Positions 18,760 to 26,166 of a stretch of DNA of 53,637 nucleotides are shown here, piece by piece. The stretch is from a virus: positions 1 through 53,637 of IMG/VR virus record IMGVR_UViG_3300044707_000458; one strand, 5' to 3'. The notes under the pieces are model-generated. The model was given only the letters and a program-made list of their open reading frames with translations, was not told where the DNA came from and made no database searches. The translations under genes were made by a program, and so were the position numbers. Position 1 is the first letter of the stretch. Every line of letters starts with the position of its first letter.

Positions 18760-20319
18760 ATGCCTAATCTTTTAATCCCAACAAACAACACGACGAGCGA
18801 TATCTCGTCACAAGCTTCCAATTTTCTACCCGAACTTTGGAAGAAAGGGGTTCAACTCTCGGAAGCCGCTGAGAATTTCTTTCAGCAGTTCGAGGGACCC
18901 ACAGAAAGCTACCCAGTCATGTCAGTCCGTGACTTGAGCAAGGGGGCGGGGACGAAAATCACGTTCCGCACCATGTCTCAGCTCTACGGCGAAGGCGTGC
19001 AGGGTGAAACCTTAATCCAAGACAACACGGAAGACTTCCGAGTCGGATCTTATAATCTGACTGTGGATTTCTTGCGTCACGCTGTCTCTTACAATCGTCG
19101 GCTCGAGGAGAAAACTGCTCTCGCCTCCGAATTGAAGAGCAATGTGCCTGTGATGCTCGGTAACTGGCTCGGACGGATGAAAACCGAACGACTCCAGAAG
19201 CTGTTCCTCCACAGGGGTACTGCGAAAAACTACTACCAGGCTAACGGAAAGGCCTCGATCAATGCGCTGTCGCATACCGATACCCTCTCCTATGACGGCT
19301 TAATCGCCGCTGGTCAGCAACTCCGCACTCGTGGGGCTCGCCCTGCGACCATCGGCCAAGTTGGCAAGAACAAGATCCAGAAGTTCGTTATCGTTTCCAC
19401 AGGCGAAGGCTTGCTTTCCCTTAAGAGCGAATCGAAATATCTGGCCGCCTTGAACGCCGCCGCCGCCGCTGAAGGTGAAGGTGCGAAGCAGTTCACTGGT
19501 GGATACGTCGATCTCGATGGTCACGTCATCCGTCAGTTTGACCCTGCCGACCACGATGGTTTCGGTGCGATCGGATCTCCGATCAATGCCAAAGCCAGCT
19601 TGGGCGTCGCCATCACCTCAGCTGGTGTCTTGGCCGCAAGCGCGACTTCCTTCACCCTCAAGGGTGGTGGATCTGCTACCGCCGCCGCCAAAACCGCTCC
19701 GAAGTACTTCAAGTTCTTCAGCGGGTACACCTATCCGACTGGTCTCGACCAGAGCGAAACCGCCATTAACTTCTCGAATCCTACTGGCACAGCCAGCGGG
19801 ACGAGCTACACGGCTGGATACGTTCTGATCCTGTCGAGCGGTAAGTACGGCTTGTACAAATACACCACCAACGACGGAAACACGCTGAACATCACCAAGG
19901 CATTGGTTCCTTCCGACGCAACTATCGGCGCAAGTAACACCCTTGCAGTCAAAAAGGCTACGGCCACGACTGGATGGGATGCGTCCGAAGCCACCCTCAA
20001 TGCAAACGCATTTGCTGATTCAAAGATCACCAACGCACACGCAGTTGGGGATTTGATTATCGAGTGTAACTCGTCGGGCGTACCGATTGGGCGCACGATG
20101 GTTCTCGGAGCTATGGCCGCAGTTCGCGGTTACGGATCCTTGGACGGCGAGCGTTCCGAAGAGACGTTTGATGGCGAGTTCATTCGCAAGACCTACATCA
20201 CGAGCATCTTTGGGCAAAGCCCTTATGTCCGTGTTGACGGCGAACAACCCAACTACCTCGTACTGAACCACGCTGTTCGTTACGCAGGCTTGGTGTTGCC
20301 CGTGGACAACTTGACCTAA
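18760..20319 (+). CDS. Major capsid protein (N4_gp56-like)
   Basis: The 519-residue product follows the scaffold gene and a perfect AGGAGG site. The N-terminal third matches the pattern of N4_gp56-type coat proteins: GTKITFRTMSQLYGEGVQG, a conserved Asn-Thr-Glu-Asp segment, and VDFLRHAVSYNRR. The C-terminal part ends in a beta-rich region (SIFGQSPYVRVDGEQPNYL) typical of the capsid P-domain. Residues about 275-415 are a Gly/Ser/Thr/Ala-rich insertion that breaks the conserved core, probably a surface-exposed added domain. The protein forms the icosahedral shell. A GC-rich terminator follows at 20332. Confidence 0.85.
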   Translation: MPNLLIPTNNTTSDISSQASNFLPELWKKGVQLSEAAENFFQQFEGPTESYPVMSVRDLSKGAGTKITFRTMSQLYGEGVQGETLIQDNTEDFRVGSYNLTVDFLRHAVSYNRRLEEKTALASELKSNVPVMLGNWLGRMKTERLQKLFLHRGTAKNYYQANGKASINALSHTDTLSYDGLIAAGQQLRTRGARPATIGQVGKNKIQKFVIVSTGEGLLSLKSESKYLAALNAAAAAEGEGAKQFTGGYVDLDGHVIRQFDPADHDGFGAIGSPINAKASLGVAITSAGVLAASATSFTLKGGGSATAAAKTAPKYFKFFSGYTYPTGLDQSETAINFSNPTGTASGTSYTAGYVLILSSGKYGLYKYTTNDGNTLNITKALVPSDATIGASNTLAVKKATATTGWDASEATLNANAFADSKITNAHAVGDLIIECNSSGVPIGRTMVLGAMAAVRGYGSLDGERSEETFDGEFIRKTYITSIFGQSPYVRVDGEQPNYLVLNHAVRYAGLVLPVDNLT

Positions 20320-20331
20320 GTCTATTGGAGA

Positions 20332-20370
20332 GCGGGGTCGGGGGGAAACCCTCGGCCCCGCCTTTCCTTT
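20332..20370 (+). terminator. Rho-independent terminator after major capsid gene
   Basis: A 13-bp stem (20332-20344 with 20349-20361, two G-T pairs) closed by a GAAA tetraloop is followed by a pyrimidine/T-rich run up to the next ATG at 20372. It would partly stop transcription after the coat gene and so lower expression of the adaptor genes. Confidence 0.8.
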
Positions 20371-20371
20371 T

Positions 20372-20665
20372 ATGAAGCTCCTCATCACAATTACTGGTTC
20401 TTCTCGATACAACCCAGCCATCAGACTCTCTGGTGGATCTGGTCGGTACTACACTTTTATCTGGAACAACGAATTTAATGCCCATGTCTGGAATCGAGGC
20501 GTTATTAGCCAAGATGATTCCTCATCGGTGGATGATATTTTCGCTACTAAAGATGCTTTTTACAGGCCAGCGGTTAAAATTGTTAAAGAAGATGAGAGGC
20601 CTGTTGATAAAACCCCTGCCCCTGTTGCAAAGACTAGGAGGCCTCGCAAGGCGGTGGCTGTATGA
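20372..20665 (+). CDS. Small basic-tailed head protein
   Basis: This 97-residue protein starts directly after the terminator T-run. The N-terminal half is compact and aromatic (GSGRYYTFIWNNEFNAHVW). The C-terminal third is Lys/Pro/Ala-rich (PAPVAKTRRPRKAVAV), suitable for contact with DNA or another head protein. It overlaps the next gene by ATGA. No family was recognised; its position suggests a head-completion or decoration role. Confidence 0.55.
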   Translation: MKLLITITGSSRYNPAIRLSGGSGRYYTFIWNNEFNAHVWNRGVISQDDSSSVDDIFATKDAFYRPAVKIVKEDERPVDKTPAPVAKTRRPRKAVAV

Positions 20666-21339
20666 ACGTCACCCAAGCCATAGATGCAATTTATGAAGTG
20701 TTCGGCATACCAAATAATGCGTCTGCCCCCGAAATCATGCGAAGGCGGATATTCAACGACCTTAATTCGGCATTGCAACTCATCTGGTCAAAAGGGCATA
20801 GGCTTTTGGATTACTACACTCGTCAGACGATTACTGCGACCATCACGGCCAACTCAAATAATGTTGTCCTCAGTGACTCGGTGTCGGCGGTTCTAGGGCC
20901 TGTAAAGCGTGTTTCTGATAATGTTGGCCTTCGCCCGATCCGCACAAGGGGCGAGTACGATTCATTTGCCTCCATCTATGCTGGATCTCTTACAGCTCTT
21001 ACTGGTGCACCACCTCAAGCCTATTTTGCAGATCAAGAACGGCCTACCCCAGACTCAGCCGACTCAACAAAGATCACGATGTTTGTAGTGCCATCACCAA
21101 CCACAAACACATCTCTCTCGATAGAGGTTTCGCTCAAAGCCCCAGCTTTCACTACTGCCGACTACGCAAGCTCCACAGCGATCCCGATACCGCATAACTA
21201 TGCTGAGACCCTTCTGTTGCCTATCGCTCGCTACTTATCTAGCAGTTCCCTGTTCTTTGCCGATAAATCCAAACAGAGAGAGCCTTTGCTAAAGGCTGAG
21301 TATGACAGGGCATTGAAAACCCTAGAGGAGGCCAAATGA
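20662..21339 (+). CDS. Head-tail adaptor-like protein
   Basis: This 225-residue protein is coupled to both neighbours by ATGA overlaps. The N-terminal helices (NVTQAIDAIYEVFGI; RRIFNDLNSALQLIW) and C-terminal helices (KSKQREPLLKAEYDRALKTLEEAK) around a beta-rich middle resemble the adaptor proteins that dock below the portal in podoviruses (the T7 gp11 type). The assignment rests on length, predicted layout and position after the capsid gene. Confidence 0.5.
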   Translation: MNVTQAIDAIYEVFGIPNNASAPEIMRRRIFNDLNSALQLIWSKGHRLLDYYTRQTITATITANSNNVVLSDSVSAVLGPVKRVSDNVGLRPIRTRGEYDSFASIYAGSLTALTGAPPQAYFADQERPTPDSADSTKITMFVVPSPTTNTSLSIEVSLKAPAFTTADYASSTAIPIPHNYAETLLLPIARYLSSSSLFFADKSKQREPLLKAEYDRALKTLEEAK

Positions 21340-22205
21340 CATCATTACAGCTCGCCCAAAGGGTCATTTCATTCACTAATCTTCCGAGTGATCCAATCTC
21401 TATACCAGCCGATCTGGCCGCAACTCTGATCGGTGCGATCAATGCTGGGTTTGCGAAATACTACTTTTCAGCTCCTTCTGGCCGTAAGACAACTCCTGTC
21501 ACATCGTTCCAGCTTGCCCCTGTAAGCGTGTCCGTTGGCCTTACCCAAGGATCTAGGAATGTGACAGGCCTTACCCTGTCCTCTGATACTGACAGGATCG
21601 GCGATACGCTTGAGATCGGTGACCGCAAGTGTCCTCTTGGTATTGGATCTACCCTTCGGGATCCGTGGTCTTTGGCTACTGGGACATATACTGGTCTGCT
21701 TTATGACGATGCGATCCCCTTGTGGGCTCCAATCCGTCGCATTGAAGGATCTGTAATCTGGGACGAAGACCATCGCCTAACCTTTCTTTCTGAAGCTCCA
21801 GTACGCCAAGACACACTCACTTACTACAGGCAGAGTGGCCTTCCAGCGTATTATACCGCCGAATACCTCGGAGACACTATTGGCGGCGGGGCCAGGGCTT
21901 TGGTTCGGGTTATCCCCTTGCCTACAAAGGCTTCTTCGATCCGTTTCTCAGCATCGTTAGAGCCACAGCAGTTGGTACTTTCAGATCTCCAAACCTCTAT
22001 CGTAATCTACACCCCAAGCTCTGATATCGAGGCTTTTTTGATTCCGATCATTGTTGGGGAACTGGCGACAACTTCCCTGCTTAAACCAGAGCTAGACAAA
22101 AACCTTATCGTAAAGAAGGCGTCGGAGTCCTTGGCCTTCTTGAAGTCGTACCACGAGCCTATAAGCGGTGCGATGAACAAGATGATGACTCCTGTGGGGT
22201 TCTAG
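21336..22205 (+). CDS. Putative neck or tail-tube protein
   Basis: The 289-residue product starts in an ATGA overlap with the adaptor-like gene. It has a helical N-terminus (SLQLAQRVISFTNLPSD) and a long beta-rich body (RIEGSVIWDEDHRLTFLSEAPV; QDTLTYYRQSGLPAYYT), then C-terminal helices. A phage protein in this place and of this shape is often a head-completion or tail-nozzle part. No sequence family was recognised. Confidence 0.45.
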   Translation: MTSLQLAQRVISFTNLPSDPISIPADLAATLIGAINAGFAKYYFSAPSGRKTTPVTSFQLAPVSVSVGLTQGSRNVTGLTLSSDTDRIGDTLEIGDRKCPLGIGSTLRDPWSLATGTYTGLLYDDAIPLWAPIRRIEGSVIWDEDHRLTFLSEAPVRQDTLTYYRQSGLPAYYTAEYLGDTIGGGARALVRVIPLPTKASSIRFSASLEPQQLVLSDLQTSIVIYTPSSDIEAFLIPIIVGELATTSLLKPELDKNLIVKKASESLAFLKSYHEPISGAMNKMMTPVGF

Positions 22206-22206
22206 T

Positions 22207-23019
22207 ATGGCTCTTGTCGTACCACTTGCCTCTTCTGCCAGCGTCATCGAAAATATCCTCTTCAAGGTGCGGAGAGGGATTGCGTTGTCTCGGAATGCTT
22301 CACAGGCAAATCCAAACACAGGGGTAATGGTGGATCTCCCAGAAAAGATTGATTTTGAGATGACCCTTTTGAAATCTCACCAGAGCTTAACAAACAGCAG
22401 AGTTCTGGATAGCCTTGACGAAGTTATATCAAGCGAAGTTTCTGGGGATAGCGATTCAGAGACTTCTTACTCCATAGAAGAGAATGCCGATAGCACTAGA
22501 TCAAGTTCGGCTGAGACTGACGACAGTAAGGCTGGAGATACTTCAAAAGGAAATGGCAGAGGAAATGGATTTGAAAAAGGATTTTCCGAAGGACAAGACA
22601 AAGGCAACGGGCAAGGCAAAGGCCAAGGCAATGGAGAAAGCAAAGGAGAAGGCAAGGGGCAAGGTAGAGGCAACGGGCAAGGTAAAGGCAACGGGCAAGG
22701 TAAAGGCAACGGGCAAGGTAAAGGCCAAGGCAAGGGCAACGGGGGAGAGAAAGGCAACGGGCAAGGCAAAGGCCACGGTCAAGGTAAAGGCAACGGGGGA
22801 GGGAAAGGCAACGGACAAGGCAAAGGCAACGGACAAGGTAAAGGCAACGAACAGGGGAAAGGCAACGGACAGGGTAATGGAAACGGCAAGGGCAATGGAA
22901 ACGGCAAGGGCAATGGAAACGGCGACGAAGAGCGATGCACATACCAAGACCACAAAGCCAATAGGGAATATGACAAATTCGACACCGACACGGGGGACAT
23001 AACTGGAATCTCTCTCTAA
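22207..23019 (+). CDS. Low-complexity protein with basic Gly-Lys-Gly-Asn-Gln repeats
   Basis: The 270-residue protein has three parts. Residues 1-60 form a compact domain (FKVRRGIALSRNASQANP; GVMVDLPEKIDFE) shared with the protein at 23936. Residues about 75-115 are Ser/Asp/Glu-rich. Residues about 115-240 are a Gly/Lys/Asn/Gln repeat (GKGNGQ) with strong positive charge and no hydrophobic residues. A short charged C-terminus contains one Cys. The repeat is likely disordered. It follows the neck gene by 1 nt and precedes a poly-Ser protein. The function is unknown; a virion appendage or a condensate-forming protein are both possible. Confidence 0.7.
   Translation: MALVVPLASSASVIENILFKVRRGIALSRNASQANPNTGVMVDLPEKIDFEMTLLKSHQSLTNSRVLDSLDEVISSEVSGDSDSETSYSIEENADSTRSSSAETDDSKAGDTSKGNGRGNGFEKGFSEGQDKGNGQGKGQGNGESKGEGKGQGRGNGQGKGNGQGKGNGQGKGQGKGNGGEKGNGQGKGHGQGKGNGGGKGNGQGKGNGQGKGNEQGKGNGQGNGNGKGNGNGKGNGNGDEERCTYQDHKANREYDKFDTDTGDITGISL
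22602..22925 (+). repeat. Tandem DNA repeat coding GKGNGQ units
   Basis: The 18-bp unit AAAGGCAACGGGCAAGGT is repeated almost exactly near 22675-22730, with degenerate 12- and 18-bp derivatives on both sides. The near-identity of adjacent units shows recent expansion by slippage or unequal recombination, so the tail length should vary between relatives. Confidence 0.85.
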
Positions 23020-23031
23020 TAAGGAGCATTT

Positions 23032-23691
23032 ATGGGATATCAATTAGTAGACACAAAGAACGACTCGATTGCCAATAATTCGGCGAGCGTATCGAATAGC
23101 TCGTCTAATAGCAGTTCTTCGAGCAATTCAAATAGCTCGAGTAGTTCCAGTTCCAGGAGCAACTCCAGCTCGAACAGCTCGTCAAACTCGCAATCTAATT
23201 CAAACTCCAGCAGTACGTCTAACTCTAAATCTTCGTCTAATTCTCAGAGCAATTCAAGATCTTCATCTAGCTCCCAGAGTAACTCAAGCTCGTCGTCTAA
23301 CTCTCAAAGCAACTCAAGCTCAAGGTCCCAAAGTAACTCGAGCTCTCAAAGCAATTCAAGTTCCAGCTCTAAATCTTCGTCGCAATCCAATAGCAGTTCG
23401 ACCTCTCAGTCTTCTTCAAGCTCCACGAGTTCGTCAAGTTCACGCTCTAACAGCAATTCGACCTCCAGCTCCACCTCGTCGTCATCCTCAAGAAGCTCCA
23501 GCAGTTCTACTTCTTCAAGTGGAAGCAAAAGCAGTTCAAGTAGTACTTCTACCTCCAGAAGCTCTAATACCAGTAGCAGTCGCTCTACGTCTGGGCAGAC
23601 AACCAAGACGGAGACGCAAAAGGATGACGTAGGGTGCGTCATAAGGTTTAGCGTCCCAATCGTTGTCCAGTATCCAGGAGATGTCACATGA
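23032..23691 (+). CDS. Poly-serine protein
   Basis: The 219-residue protein has an N-terminal stub (MGYQLVDTKNDSIANN), about 170 residues made almost only of Ser with Asn, Gln, Thr, Arg and Lys, and a short non-repetitive C-terminus (DDVGCVIRFSVPIVVQYPGD). All six Ser codons are mixed along the tract, so the amino acid content rather than a DNA repeat is kept. An AAGGAG site precedes the ATG. It overlaps the next gene by ATGA. Such a chain is a flexible hydrophilic linker or spike, and Ser is a possible site for glycosylation or phosphorylation. No family is known to me. Confidence 0.7.
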   Translation: MGYQLVDTKNDSIANNSASVSNSSSNSSSSSNSNSSSSSSSRSNSSSNSSSNSQSNSNSSSTSNSKSSSNSQSNSRSSSSSQSNSSSSSNSQSNSSSRSQSNSSSQSNSSSSSKSSSQSNSSSTSQSSSSSTSSSSSRSNSNSTSSSTSSSSSRSSSSSTSSSGSKSSSSSTSTSRSSNTSSSRSTSGQTTKTETQKDDVGCVIRFSVPIVVQYPGDVT

Positions 23692-23939
23692 GCCGATCCG
23701 AGCATCGTGAATTTATGTCCGAGAGGATGGCGAGGATGGAGGAGCGTATGATCTCCATGTCCAACGATGTATCCGAAATGAAGGCGGTTATGGAGAAAAG
23801 CTTCGCGAGCTTCGGGGATCTAGCCAACAGAGTTTCGGCACTTGAGGGCTTTAAGAAGTTCTTCATTTTAGTCGCATCGGCTTTGGGAACTATTGTTGGG
23901 CTTGCTGTAGAGGCGGCGATGAATTGGAGGAGTAGATGA
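23688..23939 (+). CDS. Holin-like coiled-coil membrane protein
   Basis: The 83-residue protein has an N-terminal charged coiled coil (residues 1-50, rich in Glu, Met and Arg) and one membrane segment near the C-terminus (FFILVASALGTIVGLAVEAA) followed by a short basic tail. This is the layout of XhlA-type phage lysis accessory proteins and of some holins. It is coupled by ATGA overlaps to the poly-Ser gene before it and the acidic low-complexity gene after it. Spanin, a second membrane protein and endolysin genes follow, which supports a lysis role. Confidence 0.55.
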   Translation: MSRSEHREFMSERMARMEERMISMSNDVSEMKAVMEKSFASFGDLANRVSALEGFKKFFILVASALGTIVGLAVEAAMNWRSR

Positions 23940-24781
23940 CAATCGTTGATCTTGCCGATCTCGATACGTTTATTCGCGACTCTCTGTTTGAGGTTAGAAG
24001 AGGGATTGCCAACTCACGAAATGCAACACAGGCAAACCCCTTAAATGGGGTGATGGTCGATCTTCCAGAAAAGATAGATTTCGAGGTAATGGTGGTTTCT
24101 GGCTACCAATCCTTAAAAAGAGTCTCCTCGATAATCGAGAGCACTAAGGAGAGCTTACATGGATCTGGTTCTGCAGGGTCTCTCGAGCGAGCAAGGGGAG
24201 GATCTAAGGATGGAGAGTCTTCCTCCTCAAGTTCGAAAAGTTCGGAACAATCTGAGTCAAAAGAAACCTCAGAATCTTCGGACAGCTCTTCGTTGGCGGA
24301 GTCTGACGCTACGGCCAAAGCCGAGTCTTCAGCTGACGCGCAAGCCACAAGTTCCAGCGATAGCGACTCTGATTCTTCCTCTGAAAGTGAGAGCAAGTCT
24401 GAGGGTTCCTCGGAAAGCGAGGCTCAGTCAGACTCCAAAGCGGAGGCAGACTCCAAGGCAGACTCAAATGCGGAGGCGGATGCCGATTCAGACTCCAAAG
24501 CGGAGGCAGATGCTGACGCAAATGCTGACGCCAGAGCCGAGGCATCGGCAGATGCTGACGCTAGGGCAAATGCAGAAGCAGATGCTGATGCTGATGCGGA
24601 AGCCAAGGCTGATGCGGACGCAAAAGCTACATCGGAAAAAAGCAACAGCAGACAAATTGAGGTTCACAAAGAGGCTAACGACAGGGCTTCTAAGACATTT
24701 GACGAAGAAGAAGGCGAATGGGGCGGGCAAGGCCAGCTTTCAACGCCAGCATTACCAGGAGGTAAGGCGTGCAACTGCTAA
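23936..24781 (+). CDS. Low-complexity protein with acidic Ala-Asp-Glu-Ser tail
   Basis: The 281-residue protein begins with the same domain as the 22207 gene (FEVRRGIANSRNATQANP; GVMVDLPEKIDFEV), so the two are paralogues. Residues about 65-150 are Ser/Glu-rich. Residues about 150-235 are Ala/Asp/Glu/Lys-rich (AEADADSDSK units) with a large net negative charge, the reverse of the paralogue's basic tail. The end is a short acidic, Gly-rich segment closing with CNC. It overlaps both neighbours. It sits inside the lysis cassette, between the holin-like gene and the spanin. The function is unknown. Confidence 0.7.
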   Translation: MTIVDLADLDTFIRDSLFEVRRGIANSRNATQANPLNGVMVDLPEKIDFEVMVVSGYQSLKRVSSIIESTKESLHGSGSAGSLERARGGSKDGESSSSSSKSSEQSESKETSESSDSSSLAESDATAKAESSADAQATSSSDSDSDSSSESESKSEGSSESEAQSDSKAEADSKADSNAEADADSDSKAEADADANADARAEASADADARANAEADADADAEAKADADAKATSEKSNSRQIEVHKEANDRASKTFDEEEGEWGGQGQLSTPALPGGKACNC

Positions 24782-25158
24782 TTCTTTTGGCCGTTTTCTT
24801 TTGCGGGTGTTCAACACCTAGGCAGTCGGCTGACTTTTCTGTGGCGGAAGCTCGTATCGACGAGGCTATTGCTGTCGCCAACCCAGAAGCCAAGAAGCAT
24901 CTAGTCGTAGCTAAAGCCCAACTAGAAAGTGCCGTACAGGCCTGTAAGCAGACCTCTGTGGATCTAGACGAGGCGGTCAAAGAAAAGAACGAGGCAATCA
25001 AGAATGCTGGAGTATGGAAGGATAAACAGCGGAAGGCCTTGAAAGAGCTTTGGATCTATCGTGGTGCGCTTATCGCTTTAGGGATATGGATGTTTAGAGG
25101 GGTCATATTCGGCGGTATTATGTTTGTGGCTAGGAAGTTCGTGGGGATCCCTTGGTGA
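24769..25158 (+). CDS. Unimolecular spanin (u-spanin) candidate
   Basis: The GTG start at 24769 is set by AGGAGG at 24757-24762. The 129-residue protein begins with a lipoprotein-type signal (LLILLAVFFCGC, Cys 12 or 14 as the lipidated residue), has an alanine-rich coiled-coil middle (residues 22-90), and ends in a membrane segment (ALIALGIWMFRGVIFGGIMF). An N-terminal outer-membrane anchor plus a C-terminal inner-membrane anchor in one chain of about 130 residues is the u-spanin design, as in phage T1 gp11. U-spanins fuse inner and outer membranes in the last step of Gram-negative lysis. The lipobox is slightly atypical. The gene lies next to membrane-protein and endolysin genes. Confidence 0.7.
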   Translation: MQLLILLAVFFCGCSTPRQSADFSVAEARIDEAIAVANPEAKKHLVVAKAQLESAVQACKQTSVDLDEAVKEKNEAIKNAGVWKDKQRKALKELWIYRGALIALGIWMFRGVIFGGIMFVARKFVGIPW

Positions 25159-25502
25159 AGAAGTTCCTGTCCAAGTTCCAAGGTCTTGGCTCTTTTTGTA
25201 TAGCCATCATTGTGTTCTGGTCGGCCGCCCCGCTGATCCAGCACTTTGATCCATCGGCTGGGACGTATGACCGAGGATCCCTACATGGTCTGATTTTAGG
25301 GTCTTCTGCCTATTTACTGGCGGTGTGGCTGGCGTGGTTTGTTGTGCAAATGGAGTGGCCTTCGATCAACGAGTATATCGATACCTTGAGCTGGCTACAG
25401 GACTGGAGATCTACAACCAGAACCGTTCGCCTCGTCATTGTGCTTTGCCTATGGTGCGTCCTTTTTATAGGAGCCGTGGTATGCCTTCTTGGCTGGCGTT
25501 AA
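25155..25502 (+). CDS. Holin candidate with three membrane segments
   Basis: The GTG start overlaps the spanin stop (GTGA). The 115-residue protein has three hydrophobic stretches (around residues 10-28, 47-70 and 90-113), a layout like class I holins, which open the inner membrane to release endolysin. The end of the gene overlaps the first 22 bases of the endolysin gene. With the 23688 product this gives two possible membrane lysis proteins; either could be the holin or an antiholin. Confidence 0.55.
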   Translation: MKKFLSKFQGLGSFCIAIIVFWSAAPLIQHFDPSAGTYDRGSLHGLILGSSAYLLAVWLAWFVVQMEWPSINEYIDTLSWLQDWRSTTRTVRLVIVLCLWCVLFIGAVVCLLGWR

Positions 25503-25972
25503 TCCTAATCCCCTTCCTGTCTTTTGCCGATGACCGAGGATGCGTCCTTGTCCAAGCCAGAAAGCTTGTTGGCGTAAAGGAGTGGGGTGTAAATACAGGC
25601 CCAGAGGTAGATCTGTTCTTGTCCTCGGTTGAACTCGAACCAGGAAATCCTTGGTGTGCCGCTTTTAACTACTATGTGTTCCGTGAGGCTGGATATGGCG
25701 ACCTAGTACCCAAAACAGGCTGGAGTCCTTCTTGGGTGGTTGGTGGCAAGAGGGTCAGCTACTCGCCCCCTGCTTCCGTCTTTGGGATCTACTTTAGTTC
25801 CCTTGGTCGGATAGCCCATACAGGACTGATTGAGCGAACCGAGAATGGGTTTGCGACCACAATCGAGGGCAATACCAATTCGGCTGGGGATCGGGGTGCT
25901 GGCGGGGGTGACGGCGTATACCGAAGGAAAAGGTCGATGAGGACGCTCGTGTGCCGAGATTGGCTAAAGTGA
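25481..25972 (+). CDS. Endolysin with signal peptide (CHAP-like cysteine peptidase/amidase)
   Basis: The start is ATG 25481 behind TAGGAG; the reading frame extends upstream but only as overlap with the holin gene. The 163-residue protein opens with a hydrophobic signal (WLALILIPFLSFA). It then shows a CHAP-like catalytic pattern: KEWGVNTGPEVDLFL, the nucleophile Cys 59 in NPWCAAF, His in RIAHTGLIE, and a polar EGNTN segment. Such enzymes cut peptidoglycan peptide or amide bonds. The signal peptide means export could be Sec-dependent, with activation on membrane collapse. Confidence 0.75.
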   Translation: MPSWLALILIPFLSFADDRGCVLVQARKLVGVKEWGVNTGPEVDLFLSSVELEPGNPWCAAFNYYVFREAGYGDLVPKTGWSPSWVVGGKRVSYSPPASVFGIYFSSLGRIAHTGLIERTENGFATTIEGNTNSAGDRGAGGGDGVYRRKRSMRTLVCRDWLK

Positions 25973-26166
25973 TAATCGCCCAATTCATCAAGGGTTTAAT
26001 TGAGTTGTGGGTTGAAAGAAAACCCGAACAGGAAAGGTCAACCTTCTCTCGGTGGCTGTGGAGCAAGCGTCCTGGTACTCGGACTCCGTGGGATTTTAGG
26101 GATGAAGACAGAGACGGATACGACGACAGATTTGAGCCCCAGAAAGACGACAACTACTACCGATGA
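25951..26166 (+). CDS. Small protein after endolysin
   Basis: The GTG start lies inside the endolysin 3' end and the stop overlaps the next ATG (ATGA). The 71-residue product has a hydrophobic/amphipathic N-terminal helix (VIIAQFIKGLIELW) and an acidic C-terminus with DEDRDGYDD, which resembles a calcium-binding loop. No family was assigned. Confidence 0.45.
   Translation: MPRLAKVIIAQFIKGLIELWVERKPEQERSTFSRWLWSKRPGTRTPWDFRDEDRDGYDDRFEPQKDDNYYR

Noticed and set aside
22467-23043. Long open frames on the opposite strand and in other frames across the Gly-Lys repeat
   Set aside because: They are by-products of an 18-bp, stop-free DNA repeat. Only the + frame at 22207 has a folded N-terminus shared with a paralogue.
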